Below, in pieces: positions 1-14,600 of a DNA stretch of 64,000 nt. Positions within the stretch are counted from its first letter, which is position 1. Each line of letters starts with the position of its first letter. The notes beneath the pieces are model-generated. The model did no database searches and was not told the DNA's origin. It was given only the letters and a program-made list of their open reading frames with translations. Source of the DNA: Anaeramoeba flamelloides (Eukaryota; Metamonada; Anaeramoebidae); the NCBI GenBank assembly GCA_027625915.1, contig JANTQA010000015.1:2666001-2730000 (forward strand). The letters run 5' to 3'. The translations under genes were made by a program, and so were the position numbers.

Positions 1-1059
1 ACATTCTTGTTCTTCAATTCATCAAAGACTTTCATTTTTAGATTTGATTTCAAATTGATGAACATAAAATACTGAATAGTCAATAATGAAAAGAGATTCC
101 AATTTTCTACCTTTTTCGCACAAATTGAAGAATTGTTAGTATTTATTTTGACCGAAAAAATAGTAAATTTTAATGAGAAAAGATAAATAGTTTCATAACC
201 TCTAATTCTTAATCTAAAATTTTCTCAAAACATCTACAAATTGTCCTTCAGGCAAAAACGTCTTATAGTAGAATTAAATATGATACTTTAATAAGAAAAA
301 ATGAAAAAACAACCCTTTTATTGTAAACATTGGTTTTCAGTTCTGAAAGGAGATGTTTTGGAAAACTATGAAAAAAATTTAGATTTTCAATAATTATATT
401 GATTTTTGAATTGATTTACGAAATAGTTTGAGTGTCTGACGAAAAAAGGGAGTGGTTAAATTATAAGTGATTTTTATTTCTTTTAATGGTATTTTCAGAA
501 TAACTCGGAAATAATTTTCACTTCATTTTTTTTCGACTTTTTTTCAAATTGTACACAAATTAATTCCAAATTCTTTGAAAACTCTCTTAGGTATTGAAAA
601 TGAAGGAATATGAAGGGAAATTATTTTTTCTGTTATTTTTCAAAGAGAGTATCTCCAATACCTGTGTTGGAAAAAAATAAATGTTGTTTTTCAAGTTGTA
701 AATCTGTTCAAGTTCTAATATTTATTATTTTGGAAACTAATCATAGTTTCCAAATTGTGTTTCAAAAGGTTTGTTTCTTGGTCAAAGTATATTCATTGTA
801 AAATTTAAACTGATATTTTACTTTTTCAGGTGATAAATTTTTGTTTATTTTTAATTTTTTTTTTTAGACTTTTGTTAAAAAAAATATCAACTCGATTTTT
901 AATTGGGAAACCCTCAGAAACCTGAAAATGAAAAATAAAATCAATTGAAAAAAGATAATAGATAGTATTGAAAGAAAGACCAACCTGTAAATTTTACCAT
1001 ACAGGATTTTTTAATTGTTAATAAAGAGTAAAATTGTTTAGTTTTTGCGTTTATTTAAA

Positions 1060-1440
1060 TTCAAATCGTTTTTATAAATAACCAATTTTTTTATTAATTG
1101 AGTAATAAAGCTATCTAAAGTTCATTAAAGTGGGGAGTTTATTGAATACTCAATTAATTATTTGAAAACCAAAGTAGATCTACAGATTTTGAAAAACAAT
1201 CCAGTTTTATAAAGGTTAGTTTTGAATTTGAAAAATGATAATTTTTATCCATGTTTTTTTGATTGTTTGAATATTATTTTAAACAAGTGTAATTTCATTA
1301 ATCGTTATACCACTAAGTGGCGAGTTATAATTTTCATAGCTTGATTCTTAAATAAAAGAAATTATTAAATCAATTACTCAACAATTTTCCCTAATAATAA
1401 CAAAATAAAATCTCATCGGGAATTTTTTTCATTATGGTAT
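1060..1440. repeat. Dispersed repeat, left copy (partner at 49180-49620)
   Basis: This stretch is clearly similar, in the same orientation, to 49180-49620. Shared landmarks in order are a 'CTAAAGTTCATT' block, an 'AACCAAAGT' block, 'GAAAATGATAATTTTT', 'AATTTCATTAATC', 'GAGTTATAATTT' and 'TTGATTCTTAAA'. The copies are heavily diverged with small indels, so this is an old repeat. No coding potential or terminal repeats were recognised. Confidence 0.6.
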
Positions 1441-1639
1441 TTTTTTTTTTTCAGACCAGAAATGATTTAAGATTAAACTGAGAGAGTAACAGAATAAAAA
1501 TAGTTTTTATAATATAATATGTTTAAAGTAAGGATTTTTCTGTGCTGAATATTTGTTTAAAAAACTGACTATTTTCTTGTTCTTAAAACCATTCATATTT
1601 TTTTGATTAAAAAGTTGCTATATTTTGTGTTTGTTAGTT

Positions 1640-2440
1640 TGACTGACAGCTGTTCCAAGGCTACCATGAAATATTTTCGATATCAAATTTTGATCTTGAT
1701 CTGATTTTTAAAAGGTTTATAATGAGAATAAGAAAGCTCATCTTGAGAATATTATAGTCTTAAATGAGCTCTTATAAAAAAATAATCTTCTAATATGAAT
1801 CAAACTATTCAATTTTTAAAAGTATATTTTGTGGTTTCTCAACGAATTTTCGATGTTTAGAGTGATTTTGAGTTGTGGAAATTTATTATATGAATATCAG
1901 TAAAAATCCTGGGTTATTAACTCACCTACAGCTGTTCCAAGACTGCCGTGAATTTTTTTTAATATCAAATTTTGATGTAGATATAGATTTTTAAATATAA
2001 GAAGATAAGAATAATAGAGTTTATATTGTAAATATTTATCCAGAAATGGGTTGATCTGAAAAATAAACTTCTAATGTTATCGAAAAAAAAAATTCATTTA
2101 TTTCAGAGTAAATTTTAGATAGTCCTCAATGAATTTTTAGATGTTTAGAGTTGGGTTCTGAAAATTTTATCTATTGAAAAACAGAAAATATTCTGGAATA
2201 ATGTTTTGTAGAGGATTTCTTTAAAAAATATGAGCTTTATTATTAACCAATTCAACTTTTTAAAAATTAATATTCACATCAAAATTTGATACTGAAAAAA
2301 AATACACGGTAGCCTTCGAAAAACTTTATGAAAATTTTTTTTCAATATGAGCTTTAATATTCTCAGATTCAACCTTTTTAAAAATCAATATCAACCTCAG
2401 AATTTAGATTTAAATGTTTTCAAGGTATCTTTGAAAAAAC
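1640..2440. repeat. Four-unit repeat: two direct and two inverted copies
   Basis: A unit beginning 'AGCTGTTCCAAG' and running through 'ATATCAAATTTTGAT' occurs near 1648 and again near 1928. Two further copies in the opposite orientation lie near 2222-2330 (with 'GGTAGCCTTCGAA' as the inverted counterpart) and 2340-2440. The arrangement is a foldback whose arms are each a tandem pair. Copies are diverged, with about 75-85% similarity judged by eye. Confidence 0.5.
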
Positions 2441-5400
2441 TGTACCATAAAATAATTAATTATTTTTTGAAGTTAATTTGTTTCTTCGTTGAAATGATTC
2501 TACTTTCTATTTTGAATAACAACCCCAATTAAAAATCAGATTGGAATTTTTTCGGATTTAATATATTTTTTTCCCAAACTACAAAAAAAAATTGGTGAAT
2601 TTGGTTTTTTTAGATAACAGTGATCTCATAAAACTGATACCTAGAACATACAACCCATGTTGTAAAATAAAATCATTGTTATTTTTTTTTCCATCTTGTT
2701 ACAATAAAACACATAATTTAAATACAATGATACACTCATCCCAAATTTAATTTTGAAATTAAACCCCTTGATATTTTTAGTAAATTTCAAATGAAGAATT
2801 GTTTTTTTTATTAATTTTCTGGATTATGGAGAACTTTTTCTGTTTTTTTTTTTATTAAAAATTCTCTTTATTTTTTGAGAAAAATATCAAAACTATTTGT
2901 GCTTTCCTTTAATGACTACGTTCCCTACATGTGTTCTATTCAATAATCCTCTTATTTTGCATTTATTTATAAAAAATAATTTACATTCTGGAATAAATTG
3001 AACCAAAAAATTACTAATTTGAAAGTTAAAATCAACCAAAACAAAAAAAAAAAATTCAAATGGATTTTTGAAGCAAAATTTTGTAAAAATTGACAGATTT
3101 AATTGATTTTCAAGTTTAAGTTCATTTATGAAAACATCACAAACTTGAAAAAGTAACTAAAAATATTTAGAACAGCTTTGGAACTTGTGATAAATTTATA
3201 TATTTGAAATGTAAAATAATGAAAATGTAAAATCAAATTTTGGAACTGATCTAAGCTGGATAAAAATAGTTTGAATATTCAAAATTTCTTATTTTTTCTT
3301 GAAAATGAAAATTTCAGTTGGTAAATTTACCTGAGATTATGGAACTCTTTCAAGATGGCTTTTATCAATAATTTTACTGTTTTCACCCAGAAAAGTAGTC
3401 CTTAAATTTTATCAAAAAACCTTCAATTTCATCAATTCTTTTAGATCGGTTAAAAATTTAATCTTAAATCTATAAAATGGAAAAATAAAACCATTTTTTC
3501 AAATATTAACATAATTATAAAAAAATACAATAAATAACAAAATAATTATTTTTAATAATCTCCCCCAAAAAAAAATTTATAAATTATCATTTAAGGTAGA
3601 ATTATGAAAAAAAAAAAATAAGTTTTTTAAATCCTTTATTTTTGTTTCTAATTGTACAAATTACTTTTTAAAAACTATTTTATCATAGATCATTGGTTAT
3701 AATTTCGATATTTTTTATTTTTTTTTAAATACAGTAATCTACACTCAAGATTATATTGACTCTTATGTGAATATTAAAAAATTGAAAGTAAAATGTTGCT
3801 CAATAAACTAATAAAGAAAAAAATATATCAAAGAGAATAAATTGAAACATTTTTGCTTATTATGAAATTATAATTAAAAATCTCCTAATTTGGTAATTTA
3901 ATGAAGACTACTTGTTGAAATATAAATTAAATCTGACCAAAAAACTTTAGGAACTCAACCTTTTCAAAATGAGAGATTTTTACAAAATAGATTTTTTTTG
4001 AAGAACTAAATGTATTGAAATACTATAATTTATCGATATATCAGAACAAAAGATTTATTTTTTTTTTTTGGAATAATTTTTTGGAAAACAACTCTTTCAA
4101 TTTCAAATATTTGACCGATACAATGCGATTTAATTTAGAGTAAGACTGGGAAAATAATATTTAAATGCTTTTTTTAAAGTGAAATTTGTCAATAAAAAAT
4201 TAAATCTTTAATAGAAATCTGGGATTTGGTTCTCATTTCCATTTTTGAGATTTACTTTTTGAGATTATTTATAACCAAGTTGCTTATAAAAATTACAAAT
4301 ACATATTGAAAAGAAACCATGTATAACTTGACCGTTTTCTAGTACTTTGATTTTATCTTTTTTGATTAAAGAAAATATCAAAAAAGAGAAATTTAATTTC
4401 TCAACTAATAGAAAAGAAGAGTTTAATTTCAATTTTGGTTTAAAAATCGTTTTATTTTGGTAGAGTCTGTTCCACTCGTTACAAAAAAAAGGAGTTGTAT
4501 ATTTTAAACAAAAAAATTCAAATGAAATTTCAATTTTTACAAAAAATAATAAAATGATTTTCTTTATTTGTTCAAATGACCCAAGAACAATAAGCAAATT
4601 CATGATCTCTTTTTACTCATATTTAAATTATTTTGATTTCCTTAGTAACTAAAAAATAGTAAAAAGTTGAAAATGTTTTTATTTTTTTTCATTTTTTATC
4701 AAAAGATTCTGAAGGTTGATTGAATCAAAATAGTGAATCAAGAGTTGGATTTTAACAACATTCTAATCTTATAAAGATATTTATATTCATTAAAACAAAT
4801 TCTTAAAAAAAAAAAAAACATTCTCCCCAGATATGTCCTAATTATAAAAAAGCACTTTTTTTTTCTGATTAATATTTTTCGAAATCTAAGCTTTTAACTT
4901 AATTCAATTAACCACTGGGATGAAATTTTTAGAATAAAAACCCTCTCAACGTTTGAATATCGAAAATATTTTTTGAAATTACTGTGAACTTTTTTATTTT
5001 TTTTTGGAAAATTGATATTGAGAAAATTTTGAAATCAAAGAATAAGTTAGTATATTAAATTAGGTTAATTTCCAAAGAGTTTATCTTTTTTAAATAACTT
5101 TTTTTTTAACTTGTCCCATTTAAAAATAAAAAAAATATTTGAAGACCAAATTAGTACCTTTTGTGAAAATAAAATACCCATAATTTAGAATTTGTATTAA
5201 TAAATGAGTTAAAATAAGATATTGTATATAAAAAAAAACATAATTTCAACTTTGAATTCAATGATTTTGGCAAAAAATGTTTTCAAGAAAAAGTTAAATG
5301 GAAACTTTATTTATTTTTATTTTTTCATTTAGTTTTTTTAATTTTTGTAATGGAAGATATTTGTTCAGTTTTCCATTTTTAGTGTTTTTTAAGTCGTAGG

Positions 5401-5667
5401 GACATATTAAGACATATCAATAAATTAATTTTGGATTATTTTTTTTTACTTTTTGTCAAAAATTTCTTCATGAACAAAAAAAAAATTCAAAAATGTAGAA
5501 CAAAAAAATAATTTTATTTTTATCAAAATAAATAAAAAGCATGAGACCCAATCTCAAAATTATATCCAAATATAATTTTCATTTCATTATAAATCAAACT
5601 TTTTTTTAATGTTTTTTATTTTTTTTCAATCAAGTTTTAATCACGGTCAGATTAAATAATTGAAATT

Positions 5668-8600
5668 TTATATAAACGATCCTTCATTAAAATTGCCTAA
5701 AATTTGATTTTGATCGATTTTATTCAAATTTGTTGATATGTTTGGCTTTATTGGCAAAGTATTTTCAAAAATGGATTTCAAAGTATTATTACTTTCATCC
5801 TCTTCAGCTTGTACATATTCCTTTATCTGCTGGAAGGTTTTTTTCGAATTTTTAGACGAAAACAAATCTTTTGTATTTTTTTTTTCATTTGTTAATCTGT
5901 TATCATTGCTGTTATCTATCAACTCGTCTATTAATTGGTTAGCGCCCAAACTCGAATCCTTAAATGAAAGATTGTCGCTGAGAATTTCACTAGTTTCTGA
6001 TTCGGATTCGCTAATTTTTTTCCAATCGATTTCGCTGTCTTGCTCTGTATCAAATTCGCTATCTTCGAGAAAATTGATTTTAAACTTTGGAGAAATTAAT
6101 GGGAAGGAAGTTTGCTTTTTGAATTGGTGTTTTTTTTTGCTATTAACATTCTTTTTGTTACTATGGATGTATGATTTCTTTTTATTCTGTGTAAAGAGTC
6201 TTTGTTTATTAAGGCCCGTTGTCTTTTCATCGTTGTTTTCTAATAGCTTGAATTCTCTCGAGAATATGACATAGTGTTTTTCTTTATTTTCATCATTTTT
6301 CAAAATTATTTCTAAAATTTTCTTTTTTTCAAAGACGGTATTAAACCGTTTTAAGTTTTTTACATCCATTTCTGATAGAGTTGAGTTAGTGGCGGTTATT
6401 AGAATCTGTGGACCAATTTGTAAATTTACTTTGGAGCAAATTTTATTCCAATCATCGAGATCACCAATCTGATCAAGGATGTAGTTAAATAATTCGTTTT
6501 CAGAATAAAGTTTGCTAATGTATAAAAAGCATGACGCAATAAAAGTTTGAATAGAAAAAAAATTAAAATTTGGTAAGCTTGATTTCTTTCTTAATTCTAT
6601 TGCAGTTTTTTGTAAAGAGAATAATAGAGGAATGAAAAAAACAACATATCTAGGATAATATTCATTTAGCAATAATTTAAAAACTTTAAACAATGTTTGG
6701 TAATTTTGAATTTCGTTATTTGGGGATAGGATCATGATAAAATTGTAATAAGTTAAAAGCCGAAGATATTTTTTCTGTATAATTTTTTTAATTTGGATGT
6801 TTTGTCTTCTACTGTTAATTTGGTTGCTTTGGTTATACATTAAACCCTCCGATGATAGCCAAAAGGAAATTTTTTTTTTTTTACTATTATTAATAATGGA
6901 ATTAAAATTATAATCCTCATTCATATAATCCTTATCATTATCATCTTCATCGTTATTCTCATTATTTTTATCTGTATTTTGCTTTTTATGATTTTTTGAT
7001 CTCTCAATTGAGCTTTTTGGAATGATTTTTTTCATTTGTAAATTGTTTTTTTTAAATGAAAATAAATTGTTGTTTAATGGCTTAAATAATTCACAAATTA
7101 TCAATTGGACATATAAACGTATTTTTTTATTATTTGAAGTCGAAAATGTAATCAGCTTGTTAAATATTAAATCAATTTTGTCAAAATCGATATAATCATA
7201 GCATCCAGCAAAGCTTAATGAAGATTGGAAAAACTCCTCTTGATATTTGGTTTCGAATTTATCAATTATTGAAAATAAATATGAAAAGGCGTCAAGTCTA
7301 ACAGTTTGGTTATCGATTCTTTGAGAAAATTTCTTAATTGCGTGTACAATTGTATGCAAGAGTTTGTTAATATCTTGAAAATATTGGTTTTTATTTACTT
7401 TATTTTTAAAATGAGGTATCAATGGCTGCAATAACTGTACCAAGATTGGTGTAATGGATGTTTGGAAAGTTGTTGTTTGCAATTCACCAAATGTGGTGCC
7501 GATAACAGATACAACGCAGACAAAGTCTTCAATTCTAATCAATGACTCAAGTCTTTCGAGTAAAAACGTGATTAATGAAAATTTTAAGTCTTCGCCTCTT
7601 GAGCAAACAATAGAAAAGGATTTGATTACAAAATCAGGCTTGGTACTTTTTTTTTTTTTAAAAAAAAAATCAAACATTGGATTTAAAATTCTTATAATAG
7701 ATTTGCTGTTGTATATCGTTGAAACTAGTTCAAAGCTTTCCTGTGCAATTAAAATTCTTAATTCGTTTATATTTTTTTTTTTCTTTCTTTTTTTCTTTCT
7801 TTTTTTCTTTTTTCTTTTTTTTTTTAATAATGGCTCTTTTACTTTTAACGATTCCTTTTTTAAAATAAATTCTTCATCAGAACTTGAACTAAAATTAAAT
7901 TCTAATTCTTCATCAATTTTTTTTTTTGTTTTTTTACTATTTTTCTCAATTTCGGAATTAGATCCGGTTTCTTCTGATTCCAATTCTGTTCCAGTTTTTG
8001 TTCTTGTACTGGATTCTGTGTCTGTTCCTGTGTCTGTTCCTGTGTCTGTGTCTGTTTCTGTTTCTGTTTCTGTTTCTGTTTCTGTTTCTGTTTCTGTTTC
8101 TGATTTCGAATTTTTTGTATAGTTTAATTGATTTACAGTGTTTTTTGATCCATTTTGCATTTCTCGAAGAAGTACAGGAATAATTGTCGTTAGCACATTA
8201 GATGTTTCTAAATTACTTAATGTAATTTTTAACATTCCTCGAATTCCTTTTAATCCATAGAAAATTGTTTTATTTCTGATTTGTACATTTTTATTTCGGT
8301 TACAACACATATTTTTAAAATAATTTGCATAATGCATCAATCGCAGAGTGAAAATTGTATCAGAATCTAAAGAGTGTTTTTAGAATAATTAAATATTACA
8401 AAGAAAAAAAAAATTTTTCATGAATATAAATTAATAAATCAATTTTTTATATTAAATTTTACAAATTCTTACAAAAACAAAAAATCTAGTTTAATATTTT
8501 TGAATATATTAAAACACTCCATTTAATTAATTATTGATCATTAATTGGTTTTACCATTTTTTAAATAATATTAAAAATTAATTTCAAATTTGTATTATTA

Positions 8601-11600
8601 ATTTAAAATCTTCTTTTTCCTTTTTGACTGTTACACATCACTAACATGAAAAAATAAAATTACAAAAAAAAAAAAAAGTTAGACAAAACTAGTACTCTCA
8701 TTAACCTTTCATCTTGAATAATAAAGTTTATTCACAATATAATCAAAATTCCAGAACTTCAAATTCATGAGGCTATTGTATTTATCGTTGTTAGTATAAC
8801 CACCTTTTTTAAAAGTCTCTAATCAAGAAAAAAAGGTGTTTTTTCGGGTAAAAAATTTCAAATGGATGTGGCAATGAATTTTCGTTAAATTCAACTTTAT
8901 GACATTTACTTTGATAGAGAATAACGAATAGTTTTGAAAATGTTGTACTCATCTAATACAACTGAAATAGAGGGAAAAAATTCTTTATGATAATTATTGC
9001 CTTATCATAGGTTTTCCAGAATTTAAAAGAATTGAGTAAAATTTATTGATTTTACTCAATTCTTTTAAATTCTGGAAAAGCTAACGAAAGTGTCCGTCAA
9101 GTGCCTAGCTTTTCCAGAATTTTAAAGAATGGAGAAAAATCTTTGATTTTACCCAATTCTTTTAAATTCTGGAAAAGCTAACGGCGGTTTTTTTTACTTT
9201 TTGAAATAAACCGAAAATTGTTATAAATTTTCAGTTTATTTCAAAAATTAAAAAAAACCTAACGGAACACTTCACAAATAAACAAAAAACTCTGTAAAAC
9301 CTAACGGAAAGTCAAGAAAAAATATTTTTTCAAATTTAAAAGAATAAATAATTCTTTAATAATCATAATAATTGATTATCAATTTGAAAGATATTTATTA
9401 AATTTAAAATGCTTTTAAAAAATATAATTAAGATAACCTCTTAACTCACTACAAGGAAAATTTTTTCAAAAAAAAATCTCTAAATTTTCTATTTTTCAAA
9501 TACACTCATATAATAAACATTATTATACATAACAATTTTCAATGAGGTTTACAACTTTAATAGATATTAATAGGAATTGAAAAAAAAAATGAAATTTTTC
9601 AGTAATATTTTTTTCATTTTTAATTGTAAAATTTTTGAATTTTTTAATTGACTTAGTAGAGAGATAATTTTCAAGTATTTTTTTAATAGTATAAAAGGTA
9701 ACATATTTTTCAATTTGAAAATAGCACAAAATATTTCAATCAAAAGATATCGCTAAATTAAATTGAAAAACTGATTTTTTATCTGTTTTTCGAATATTTT
9801 TTATCATTTTATTTTTTTCCCTGTTTGAGTTTTTATATACGTTCCCGGTTTTTTTCTACAAATTACTTTAACATTTATTCGTTTTTCAATCTTAATGTTC
9901 AATCAAAAATTAATTCATTTCAACTTTTTCCAATAAAAAAATACCCTGAAAATAGGTGTTTTTTTCAGAAGTCGGTATTTTTGAAAAGGGGGGTATTCAG
10001 ATTTTCAAGAGTTTAAAAGCTATCCTATTTTTATTACATAAAATTATGATAACTTTGAAAAAATAATTTATAAAAGAAGTATAACTGAAATCCAATATAT
10101 AGTTTAGGCTAACTTTAATTTTCGGTTTTTAAATTTTCCTTGTAGTGCTGTGAAAAAAAAAATATTCAAATTTTTTACTATTAAATTTAGAAAAAAATCT
10201 GAATAGAAAATTGGATTTGCCATCTTTAATTGTAAAATATACCAAAAAATAATTTTTGATCCAAGATCTTTTATTGACCAATAGTGTTTATTATAATTGA
10301 AGTTATTAAAACGGGTAAAATTAGCAAATGTTTAATTTTTTTTTCAAAAAATTTTTTCTGGATCGTGATGTGTAATATCAAAAAGGGAAAAGAAAATGTT
10401 TTCGGTGTATAATTATTTATTTTTATTCTTTTAAAATTTCACGTATTAGTTTATCTTTAATTCTGATAAGGCTTGTACAAAAATCCCCATATATTAAGGA
10501 TTTTTTATAAAAAAAGGTATTTTAAATTTGTCAAAAATGAAATTAATTTTCATTTTCTAATTTATAAAATTATACATACTCTGATGTACGGTTGAATTTT
10601 CAAATTTAAAAATTACTTATTTTTTTTTTTTTTGTGAATTTGGCATATATTTTTGTTTTTAATTTTTTTACAAATTATGGTTATGGTGTATTTTCAGAAT
10701 CATAATTAAAAAGTGATAAAATGATAAACATCAATAATGCTATAACAAAAATAGAACATATGTATGAATTTAACATGATACTTAGTCTTTAATTAAATAA
10801 TATTTTCATCAATGTTCCTATTCAAAAATAAGGTATTAAAATAAAAGTCAAATGATAAATAAACAAAAATCTGCTTTCTTCAAATATTTTTAGTATTAGA
10901 ATAATCAAACAGAATATCATTTAAATTATTTGAGATCTTAAACATTTCTTCAACTTACAACCCTTTTAACAGTTACAATGAATTTTTCGAAAAAAATCGA
11001 AACTGGGATTTTATAAACAATAGATCCCTTCCAACTCGTTGTGGTTTAATATACATCAGAGAAATTTTTTTTTTATAATAAAATTTTTTGTTTTATGACA
11101 AACCATAAATTAATTGAAATAAAATGAATTGGAATCTTCAATTTTTATAATAAAGGAAAATAATTTCTATTTGATTATTTTTTTGGTATTTCATGCTAAT
11201 AAATAATTTTTTTAAAAAAATAATAAACTCTTTTTCAATAACTACAACCCATAACATTTTATAGTGAAAAAAATATTTTTTTAATCATCTTTTTAAAATA
11301 AGAAAATGCTTTGTCTTGAGTTTATTTATCTGTTTTTATTCTGTAGTAATTTTTTTTTATTCTTTCAAAAAAATTAAAGTTAACATTAAAAAAAAAATAA
11401 AGGGATAAAAATTTTGGAATATCATTTCACAAATTATTATTGTGCTAAAATTATTTGAAAATAGTTTATTTTAATTTTTGGCGATCTTCAATTTCCAAAT
11501 TTGTAAAAATCAAAGAAGTTTAAACAATCCAAAAACAATCACTGAATAATACTTTTTAGTTTCTGTGATTTCTGTGATTTCTGTGATTTCTGTGGTTTCT

Positions 11601-14600
11601 GTGGTTTCTGTGGTTTCTGTGGTTTCTGTGGTTTCAGTGGTTTCTGTGGTTTCTGTGGTTTGTTTTATTTTTTTTTTGAAATTCAATTTTTGAATTTATA
11701 ATATATTATAAAACAAAAATTGATTTTTTTTCCATTTTTTCCTGTATGATTTTTCTTTATATTGGAAAGAAAAGTTCTAAAGGAAATAGACCAAGTGGTT
11801 ACTTGCTAATATTGGAATACTGAAACATTAAAGTATGAGTAACTTGAAAATAAAAAAGAAATGAACAGTTTAAAAAATATCAGTGAATAAAGTTAAAAAA
11901 AAAGAAAAAAGAAATTACAACAATTAAATAACAACCTCAAATGAACATTCGTGATCAACTATCAAACGAAATTAAATTAACCAAAAGTATTATGGTTGTG
12001 GTTTTTGGGTGTTCTTAATTAAATGATAGCTTTGGTTTTGATTTTTTGGTTTTGTATCAATTGCTTCTTTTTAACTTTTATTTTTTCTTTTTACTTATTG
12101 TATTGTTAATTTTTTTTTTTTTTTTTTTTTTTTAAAATAGATTATTTTTACTTTTTCAACCATAAAAATACTTTTTGTGTGCCTTTTTTATGAATAATCG
12201 TGAAAAATCTCTAATTTTACGCTCGAATTTCTCTTTAAGGAAATTTAAGTAAAAAGTCTCTTTAGGGTGTAATTTACACTTCTTTCTCAATAATAATAAT
12301 AAAAAGATGTAAATTTAATGATGAATGGAAATTTGATATTATATAATTGTTGTTAGGTCGGTTTAATTTTTTTCAAAATTTTGATGAAAAGAAAAAATAT
12401 TTTTAATCTAAATATTTGTGTTTATATTTTGTCTTGAATTTATTCGAAAAAAATGAGAAAAATTTTGAAATGATCGAGTTGGAAAAAAAGTAAAGGAAAC
12501 TGCTTCGAATAAGTATTTGTTTTTTGAGTTTTTTAAATGTTTTCTTTGTTTTATTTTTCATTCAAAATTATCTCACAAAAGGGCTTTAAAATTTCTTAAA
12601 ATTGTTTGTGAATCAAACGAAATATCCAAAAACTTTCTTGTAGAAATAAAAAAATATTATGAATTCAAGTTAAAAAAATTACCTTTAGATAAAATTGTTT
12701 ATCCTGAAGTAAAATCCATACACACAAATCCACCGCTGAATTCCCCTCTTTTTACCACCAATAGTATATTAGAAAAGCAGATTTTTATAATAGAAAATCT
12801 ATTTCTATGATATTATATTAAACCACACCGAGTTGGAAACGCTTTATTGTTTATAGAATCCCAGTTTTTAAGTTTTAGAAGATTTTTGCTTTAGGTGTTA
12901 AAAGGGCTGTTTCCTTTCTAACATATGAAAAATTTCTTTTTCTAAATAAAAGATTCAAAAAGTGACTACAGTGATCAAAAAAAAGCGTGACCAAAGACGA
13001 TAATCCGTGTTTCAAAATATAATCCATGACTTTTTTTCTTCTTATTCCAATGGAACATCCAATCCACTGCCCAATAGTATAACTAAGTTAAACTCGATTT
13101 TGAAGGTCAATTCCTTGCTGTTTTTAGTAACTTTTAATTTATGTATGCAATTTGTTGAAAATTTTTCGTTTTTTTCTCAATTTTTTACAGAAATTTTTTG
13201 TTTTTTTGATTATAAAAATTTGATGAAAAATTATCTATATTTTTTGAGATAAATTTTTGTACTTTGATCCTTTATTTTTAGAATTTCTTTTTAAATAATA
13301 GAACTTTAAGAAATCAATACCATATTTACTTAGGGTTTATTTGTAAGTTTCTTTACTCGGTTAATGTTTAGGTCTTCTATAACAAAAAAAACACGCTTTA
13401 TATTTTGAAACACGAATTAAACTTTTCTGCACGCATTATTTTGACCACATTATAATAAATTATAAGTCAATCTCTAGGCAACCACTGATTGTGAATACTT
13501 TCTCATTTTGGTTTTGCTCACATTTGGTCGTTGAAGATCACCAAAGTACTGGTATTTGAATAATAAATAGGAAACAAAAATTCTCTTCATTTTTCTATTT
13601 TTTCTTTTTCAAATTGAACTTTTAAAGTGGTAGGTTGTAATTTGTGACTCTGTTTGAAAAATGAAGACAAGGAAAATAAAGTGAAATTTTTTTCACATTT
13701 ATTATACAAACATACTGGTCATAAAAGTTTTTTATTAGTTTGTGATCACAAGAAAAAAATAAGTAAAAATTAGAAAAAGGAAATTGTTTTCAAATTTAAA
13801 TTATTTATGGACCATTTATTAATTTCAAAGTGTATAACAAACTATTACATGATTTTAAAATTCTAGCATAGAAAGGGAAGTGTTAACGAGAAATGTCAAT
13901 TTATGTTTCGAAGAAACTTCATCAGAGTGTTAAAACAGCTCAAATATTTGACAGACAGTCAATTGTTTCCAGGAACTAGCCCCACAAGGACTGAAAGATG
14001 TTTAATTAGAGAAGCACAATCGTGTTTCAAATTATAGTACATAGCCTCAAGCGATTAAAAAAATTCAGTCTTTCATCTAATAGAGGAGGAGCTATTTTTG
14101 TTCTTTGTTTTTTTGGTAAATGTCTATTTATATTTTCAGAATGAAACTCCTTTCACAAAGCCATTATTAGTTAAACGAAGTTCGTTTCTTAAAATTCTTT
14201 TTGAGCAAAGAGAGTTGAATTTTTAAGACATTATTAAAAAAAGCTTTTCTTCAAAAAAAAAAAAAAAATAAAAGAAATCGTTTTTTAAAAAGCAAAAAGA
14301 TTAAAATTAAAAATTGAGTCATTACCAAGTGTTTCCGAAAATTGGAGGTACGTTTTAACAGCTAAGATTTGAAGTTCTTCTTCCTGGTGATCAATTAACA
14401 AGACAACAAGTGACAAGGCATTTGATCCAAAAAGAATTAAATTTTTTGAACAAGAATCGATCATTAAATTCATCACTTTCATACCAACCTTGACACGCCC
14501 ATAGCGTTTGCGATCACAGTCCCTCCTTACTTTCTTTTCAATATACTTCCCAACCTTGACCAATTTGTGTGTGTTGTTGATTGCATATTGAATAAATTTA

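Larger units (their letters stand above)
1..5667. other. Gene-free AT-rich region
   Basis: I find no recognisable coding exon here. Short open frames, including a 112-codon one on the minus strand at 4265-4603, have homopolymer-driven composition and match no family I know. Two repeat structures, listed separately, lie at 1060-1440 and 1640-2440. The rest is A/T-rich sequence with poly-T and poly-A runs. It lies 3' of the EFR3 gene, whose stop is at 5668. Confidence 0.6.
8367..14325 (-). other. 5,959-bp intron of the EFR3 gene
   Basis: The intron is bounded by GTAATG at 14325 and CTTTAG ending at 8367 on the minus strand. It holds at least five repeat-derived structures (listed separately at 8640, 9013, 10950, 11560, 12969 and 13547) and no supported exon. 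A 97-codon open frame on the plus strand (12517-12810) has a protein-like stretch but no family match; it lies inside an inverted-repeat structure and is not called as a gene. Confidence 0.75.

Noticed and set aside
4265-4603. 112-codon minus-strand frame
   Set aside because: Phe/Leu/Lys-dominated composition as expected of A/T-rich non-coding DNA; no motif and no splice-linked neighbours.
7454-8122. 222-codon plus-strand frame
   Set aside because: It is the antisense shadow of the EFR3 Glu-Thr and Lys-rich coding region; the poly-Ser-Val and poly-Phe content is the complement of that repeat.
12517-12810. 97-codon frame in the EFR3 intron with a protein-like middle
   Set aside because: No ATG start, no recognised family, and it sits between inverted repeat arms; noted within the intron entry and not called a gene.
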